A stretch of DNA of 33,552 bases from an uncultured Prevotella sp. (lineage in GTDB: Bacteria; Bacteroidota; Bacteroidia; Bacteroidales; Bacteroidaceae): NCBI GenBank assembly GCA_905234815.1, contig CAJOIX010000020.1, positions 18,081 to 51,632 of the forward strand, in the 5' to 3' direction. The position numbers and the translations under genes are program-made. The notes beneath the pieces were generated by a model. It was not told where the DNA came from. It did no database searches and saw only the letters and a program-made list of their open reading frames with translations. Each line of letters starts with the position of its first letter. Within the stretch, counting starts at the first letter, position 1. Below, in pieces: positions 30,815 through 33,552 of this stretch.

Positions 30815-31372
30815 TTATAATGTCCAATGTTCCATCGGATGACCACCCCATGCGCTGTTGTTCTGATAGCGGAAGCCGGCAGCCGTATAGAGCGCTTTCC
30901 CCGCAGGGTTGTCCTTGTCCACTAAGAGTCCCACGCAGGGCAACCCCAATTCCGTGGCCCGTTTCTTCGTGGCCAGCAGCAGTCTGCGGGCAATTCCCTG
31001 TCGGCGGTAGGCAGGCAGCACCGCCAAGGAGTCGAGGTACAATTCGCCAGCCTGTGTTTCATCGGCCATTCCGCTGTGGTCTTTGCCGAGATATCGCTTG
31101 GCAGCATCAAAGAAGGCACGCCGGAGTTCATGTAGGCGGCCGCCATCGTAGCTGACAGCAATGCCGACAACCCTATCTTCTTCAATCTCGACCAGCGTGT
31201 TGCAGTAGCTGTATTGCGAATCTTCTTGCTCTACCAGTTTGGTCATCATTTGCTCGAAATCAGCCAGCCCGTGGCCTTTGCCGCAGAAATGCAGACAACA
31301 CTCATCCGTCATGGCTGTCATAATGAGTCGGGCAATGGCGGCCGCTTCGTCTTTGCGTGCTGCGCGAATCAT
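30815..31372 (-). CDS. GNAT-family N-acetyltransferase
   Basis: The 185-residue protein has the GNAT fold: IRAARKDEAAAIARLIMTAM at the start, a central sheet with LYLDSLAVLPAYRRQGIARRLLLATKKRA containing the acetyl-CoA pyrophosphate-binding RRQGIA motif, and the C-terminal motif DKDNPAGKALYTAAGFRYQ. The substrate is not predictable. An insert with two adjacent cysteines (DECCLHFCGKGHG, about residues 23-35) is seen in Bacteroidetes relatives to my recollection. It starts 18 bases after the nitroreductase gene and the pair likely form one transcript. Confidence 0.9.
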   Translation of the reverse strand: MIRAARKDEAAAIARLIMTAMTDECCLHFCGKGHGLADFEQMMTKLVEQEDSQYSYCNTLVEIEEDRVVGIAVSYDGGRLHELRRAFFDAAKRYLGKDHSGMADETQAGELYLDSLAVLPAYRRQGIARRLLLATKKRATELGLPCVGLLVDKDNPAGKALYTAAGFRYQNNSAWGGHPMEHWTL

Positions 31373-31390
31373 CGTTTTCTTATAGACAGT

Positions 31391-31903
31391 TTATAGGTAA
31401 GTCACCGTTTCTTCTATCGGTTTTCTGCTATTGTGACCCGGCAGCGGCTTGGCACCTTCGGCAGCATAGCCCAAGGCGAGACAAGTCAGAATCTCCTCGT
31501 TCTCAGGCAACTGAAAAGCTTCCGACATCTTGTCCGGGTCGAAGAAATTCACCCAACAACTATCCACACCAACACTCTTGGCGCAAAGCATCATGTGGGT
31601 GCAGACAATAGAGGCATCCTCAATGCCCGAGTCGTATTTCTGTCCGGGGTAGGTGAACACGTTGTTTTTGTCAAAGGCCACGATCAGCATTGTCGGAGCG
31701 CCATAGCGACAGGGCGTGAGCGTATCAATCTTGGCAATCGCCTCGGCCGACTGCACCACGTAGATGTGCTGTTCCTGAAGGTTCTTGGCAGTTGGCGCCA
31801 AGCGTCCAGCCTCTAAAATGCTGTTCAGTTGTTCTTTACTGATTTGTCGTGTGTCAAACTTCTTGCAGGAGAATCGACTTTTGGCTAATTCAATAAAATC
31901 CAT
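31391..31903 (-). CDS. Nitroreductase-family flavoprotein (short form)
   Basis: The 170-residue protein is a short FMN-dependent nitroreductase-type enzyme. The FMN-binding start SRFSCKKFDTRQISKEQLNSILEAGRLAPTAKNLQ is typical, as are GIEDASIVCTHMMLCAKSVGVDSCWVNFFDP and the C-terminal ALGYAAEGAKPLPGHNSRKPIEE. Such proteins act as homodimers using NAD(P)H; the true substrate is unknown. No promoter matching the consensus was found directly upstream. Confidence 0.92.
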   Translation of the reverse strand: MDFIELAKSRFSCKKFDTRQISKEQLNSILEAGRLAPTAKNLQEQHIYVVQSAEAIAKIDTLTPCRYGAPTMLIVAFDKNNVFTYPGQKYDSGIEDASIVCTHMMLCAKSVGVDSCWVNFFDPDKMSEAFQLPENEEILTCLALGYAAEGAKPLPGHNSRKPIEETVTYL

Positions 31904-31916
31904 AACCCTTCTATTT

Positions 31917-32192
31917 TTAATTTAATGGTATCTTATTTAATGACTTTTTATTTCCCTTTTTCTTCTTAATATTTTCATATTTTCCCTCGCGCCTTTTCCC
32001 CCGCGCCCGCATCTCTCTCTTCTTTGCCGCTGCCAACAATTTATCCAGCGATTCCTTTGCGTAGGGGTTACTTGCCGATGCACCATCGACAATTAATTGA
32101 ATATCAGCGTTCAGTGAATTTAATCGGTACAAGGCTAATTTTCGAAAGTTTTTCGAAAGTAAGTGAAAGTGCAAATACTTGATAATTATCAC
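31917..32192 (-). CDS. Doubtful small open frame (91 codons)
   Basis: A possible 91-residue protein with a hydrophobic and basic start (MIIIKYLHFHLLSKNFRKLA), a more protein-like centre (NPYAKESLDKLLAAAKKREMRARG) and a lysine-rich end. I do not recognise it. It ends 13 bases before the nitroreductase start. Composition of the tail (runs of A and G) looks like non-coding DNA, so it may be chance or a decayed gene. Confidence 0.3.
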   Translation of the reverse strand: MIIIKYLHFHLLSKNFRKLALYRLNSLNADIQLIVDGASASNPYAKESLDKLLAAAKKREMRARGKRREGKYENIKKKKGNKKSLNKIPLN

Positions 32193-32358
32193 TTTGCCAT
32201 TTTGACTTGTATCGCGCCTTTTTGCTCGACTTGAGAAATGCTTGTCTGAATGTATTATCCAACTGGATATCAGCGAGTTTCTATTTGTTCGCTACATCTT
32301 TAAATGATGCTGCAAAGTTATACATTTTTCACGGGAAACGTGCAGAATGTGCAACTTT
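32193..32358. other. Intergenic region between the small frame and the HipA-like gene
   Basis: AT-rich and without a convincing gene. It contains one -7 promoter match on the minus strand. With the doubtful small frame, the gap without a firm gene runs 31904-32358 (455 bases). No intrinsic terminator is evident after the HipA-like gene. Confidence 0.6.
32313..32320 (-). promoter_or_regulatory. Candidate -7 element upstream of the nitroreductase region
   Basis: TAACTTTG on the minus strand fits TAnnTTTG, in the TAACTTTGCA context common in Bacteroidetes. No TTTG is found at -33. It could drive the small frame and the nitroreductase-GNAT pair. Confidence 0.4.
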
Positions 32359-33552
32359 TTATAGTTCATCCCAACGTATAGAATATGATTCTAACAACTT
32401 TGCGGGTATTTGCTGTTCAGTAGCGGTCTTGCGCCAGTCTTTGATGGCAGCACGAACCTCCTTAATAATCTCTGATGCTTCTTGGTGTTCAAGCATGTAA
32501 CTTTCATTTGCAGAGAGTAAGGCGTTGATATCTGACTCTTCTGTGTATGAGTCAATAAGCAAGCATTGATGCGACTTGGCTCCTGGGTTGATATCGTATG
32601 CAGGAGAAAGTGTCCAGCCTTTTGGGGTAAGCAGGAATCCATGATTGCGGAAGTGGTCATCTGTGTTGCCAAACATGATGTTGAATGCCACTCTGCGATA
32701 AAGTTCACGGAGATTTTGCCGTACATTGGTACACCCACGAAGGATGAAATCAACGATGTCGAGATAGCCGTTACCTGTACTGCTGCCGGCTCCATCGTCA
32801 AGGCCAAGCAACGACATGGCGGAAGCAAAATGAATGCGACGGCCCTCTGCTGTTCTATCGAAGCGTTCAGAAAGAAGCAGGTCACGGTCCTTTGAAATCT
32901 TGATGGTTCGCGTCTTTGCCACGTTAATGCCAGCCTTTGCCGCCAGTTGATGCGAGAAGTGCTCAATAAGCTCGGTATTCTCCAGATCCTTTTTTGAAGG
33001 GAACTTAGCTACGTACAGTTTCCCGTCTGTATCAACCACGTTGGCCTTAGGGCGAGCACCGCCAAGCGAGGTTCCTGGGTCAATCAACTGGTCGAGCCAG
33101 CGCTGCTCTGGCAATTCATTGCGCTCCTCTGCTAACTCAATCTCATGGCAAGCATCGCACAGGGCACGAAGACTCTCAATCGGGGGAACAAGGTATTTTG
33201 CACTCGCGTTGATATAGTCATCACCATCTTCCTCTTTGTAACGTATGCCGCCCATACGGGTGAAGTCTTCGATACCAATAAGGTAGTCGTAATTGGTGAG
33301 CATACGTTTCGGTCTGCCTTCCTGTTGGGCAGTCAGTCGCTCTCTGCGGTCAAGCAGTAAACGTCCCCAGCGATCAGGGAATGAATCCTTGACAAAGCCG
33401 AATACATTATCATTACCACGAGGATGCTGCAATGAAGAAACATTCATCAGGTCACCGCTCAGCAGAATGCCGCCATGCTGTTTCAGCCATTCGCGCGAGT
33501 ATTCAAAAACAAAATGGTCCTTACCGCGAACGTGTTCGTAGCCTAATATTCC
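32359..33552 (-). CDS. HipA-like serine/threonine kinase (N-terminus outside window)
   Basis: The frame is open to the right edge and gives 397 residues of a HipA-family protein, the kinase toxin of type II HipBA systems. The end-of-window part reads GYEHVRGKDHFVFEYSREWL, matching the HipA N-terminal domain, so only a short start is missing. Kinase features are a P-loop-like GTSLGGARPKA (where the regulatory serine sits in E. coli HipA), YVAKFPSKKD with the ATP lysine, the catalytic loop NIMFGNTDDHFRNHGFL and the metal-binding Asp in LSPAYDINP. All catalytic positions look intact. An HipB-type repressor would be expected upstream, beyond the edge. Confidence 0.9.
   Translation of the reverse strand, partial: GILGYEHVRGKDHFVFEYSREWLKQHGGILLSGDLMNVSSLQHPRGNDNVFGFVKDSFPDRWGRLLLDRRERLTAQQEGRPKRMLTNYDYLIGIEDFTRMGGIRYKEEDGDDYINASAKYLVPPIESLRALCDACHEIELAEERNELPEQRWLDQLIDPGTSLGGARPKANVVDTDGKLYVAKFPSKKDLENTELIEHFSHQLAAKAGINVAKTRTIKISKDRDLLLSERFDRTAEGRRIHFASAMSLLGLDDGAGSSTGNGYLDIVDFILRGCTNVRQNLRELYRRVAFNIMFGNTDDHFRNHGFLLTPKGWTLSPAYDINPGAKSHQCLLIDSYTEESDINALLSANESYMLEHQEASEIIKEVRAAIKDWRKTATEQQIPAKLLESYSIRWDEL

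Overview
The window looks like chromosomal DNA from a Bacteroidales bacterium, most likely a Prevotella-type member of the Prevotellaceae. The grounds are a SusC/SusD pair, AddAB in place of RecBCD, Bacteroidetes-only families (DUF5056, DUF6249, EFR1 ferredoxin, DUF2807, DUF1573), and many matches to the Bacteroidetes housekeeping promoter (-33 TTTG, 19-21 bases, -7 TAnnTTTG). Species cannot be read from the sequence. Nearly all genes are on the minus strand.

Layout. 1-5436: a glycan-uptake operon read leftward (SusC porin, SusD lipoprotein, then a lipoprotein cut by the left edge), with a clear promoter at 5487-5518. 5684-9104: greA, a secreted C1B cysteine peptidase, and an Lrp regulator paired with a Ca2+/Na+ exchanger. 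9255-10869: a three-gene envelope-signalling module (DUF6249 membrane protein, ECF sigma factor, DUF5056 membrane protein). 10976-18149: mannose-1-phosphate guanylyltransferase followed by addA and addB. 18279-20496: a small winged-helix protein with a basic tail, and aspS. 20637-21805: DUF1573 protein overlapping an EFR1 ferredoxin on the plus strand. 21906-24367: a LolE/FtsX-like permease and a divergent lipoprotein. 24507-24579: tRNA-Phe. 24746-28003: a second C1B peptidase, a frameshifted aminopeptidase P and a DUF805 membrane protein. 28241-31903: trmD, a DUF2807 beta-helix protein, MTA/SAH nucleosidase, a GNAT acetyltransferase and a nitroreductase. 32359 to the right edge: a HipA-like kinase, incomplete.

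The most unusual content is intergenic. First, three separate loci (7504-7586, 21795-21877, 28053-28135) each hold exactly four copies of a 17-bp near-palindrome of the type CAAAAGSATAGCTTTTG, separated by unrelated 5-bp spacers, so that the period is exactly 22 bp every time. Second, two loci (23161-23340 and 30574-30720) hold tandem 66-77 bp units whose stems change on both sides while pairing is kept, and whose edge carries a complete TTTG-N19-TAnnTTTG promoter aimed at the adjacent gene. These behave like mobile or amplified regulatory cassettes; I do not know a name for either family.

A third point is the aminopeptidase P gene, which is broken by a net loss that fits four bases at about 26594, exactly where a metal-binding aspartate should be encoded. 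Several terminators include the stop codon of the gene they follow, so intergenic space is used tightly here.
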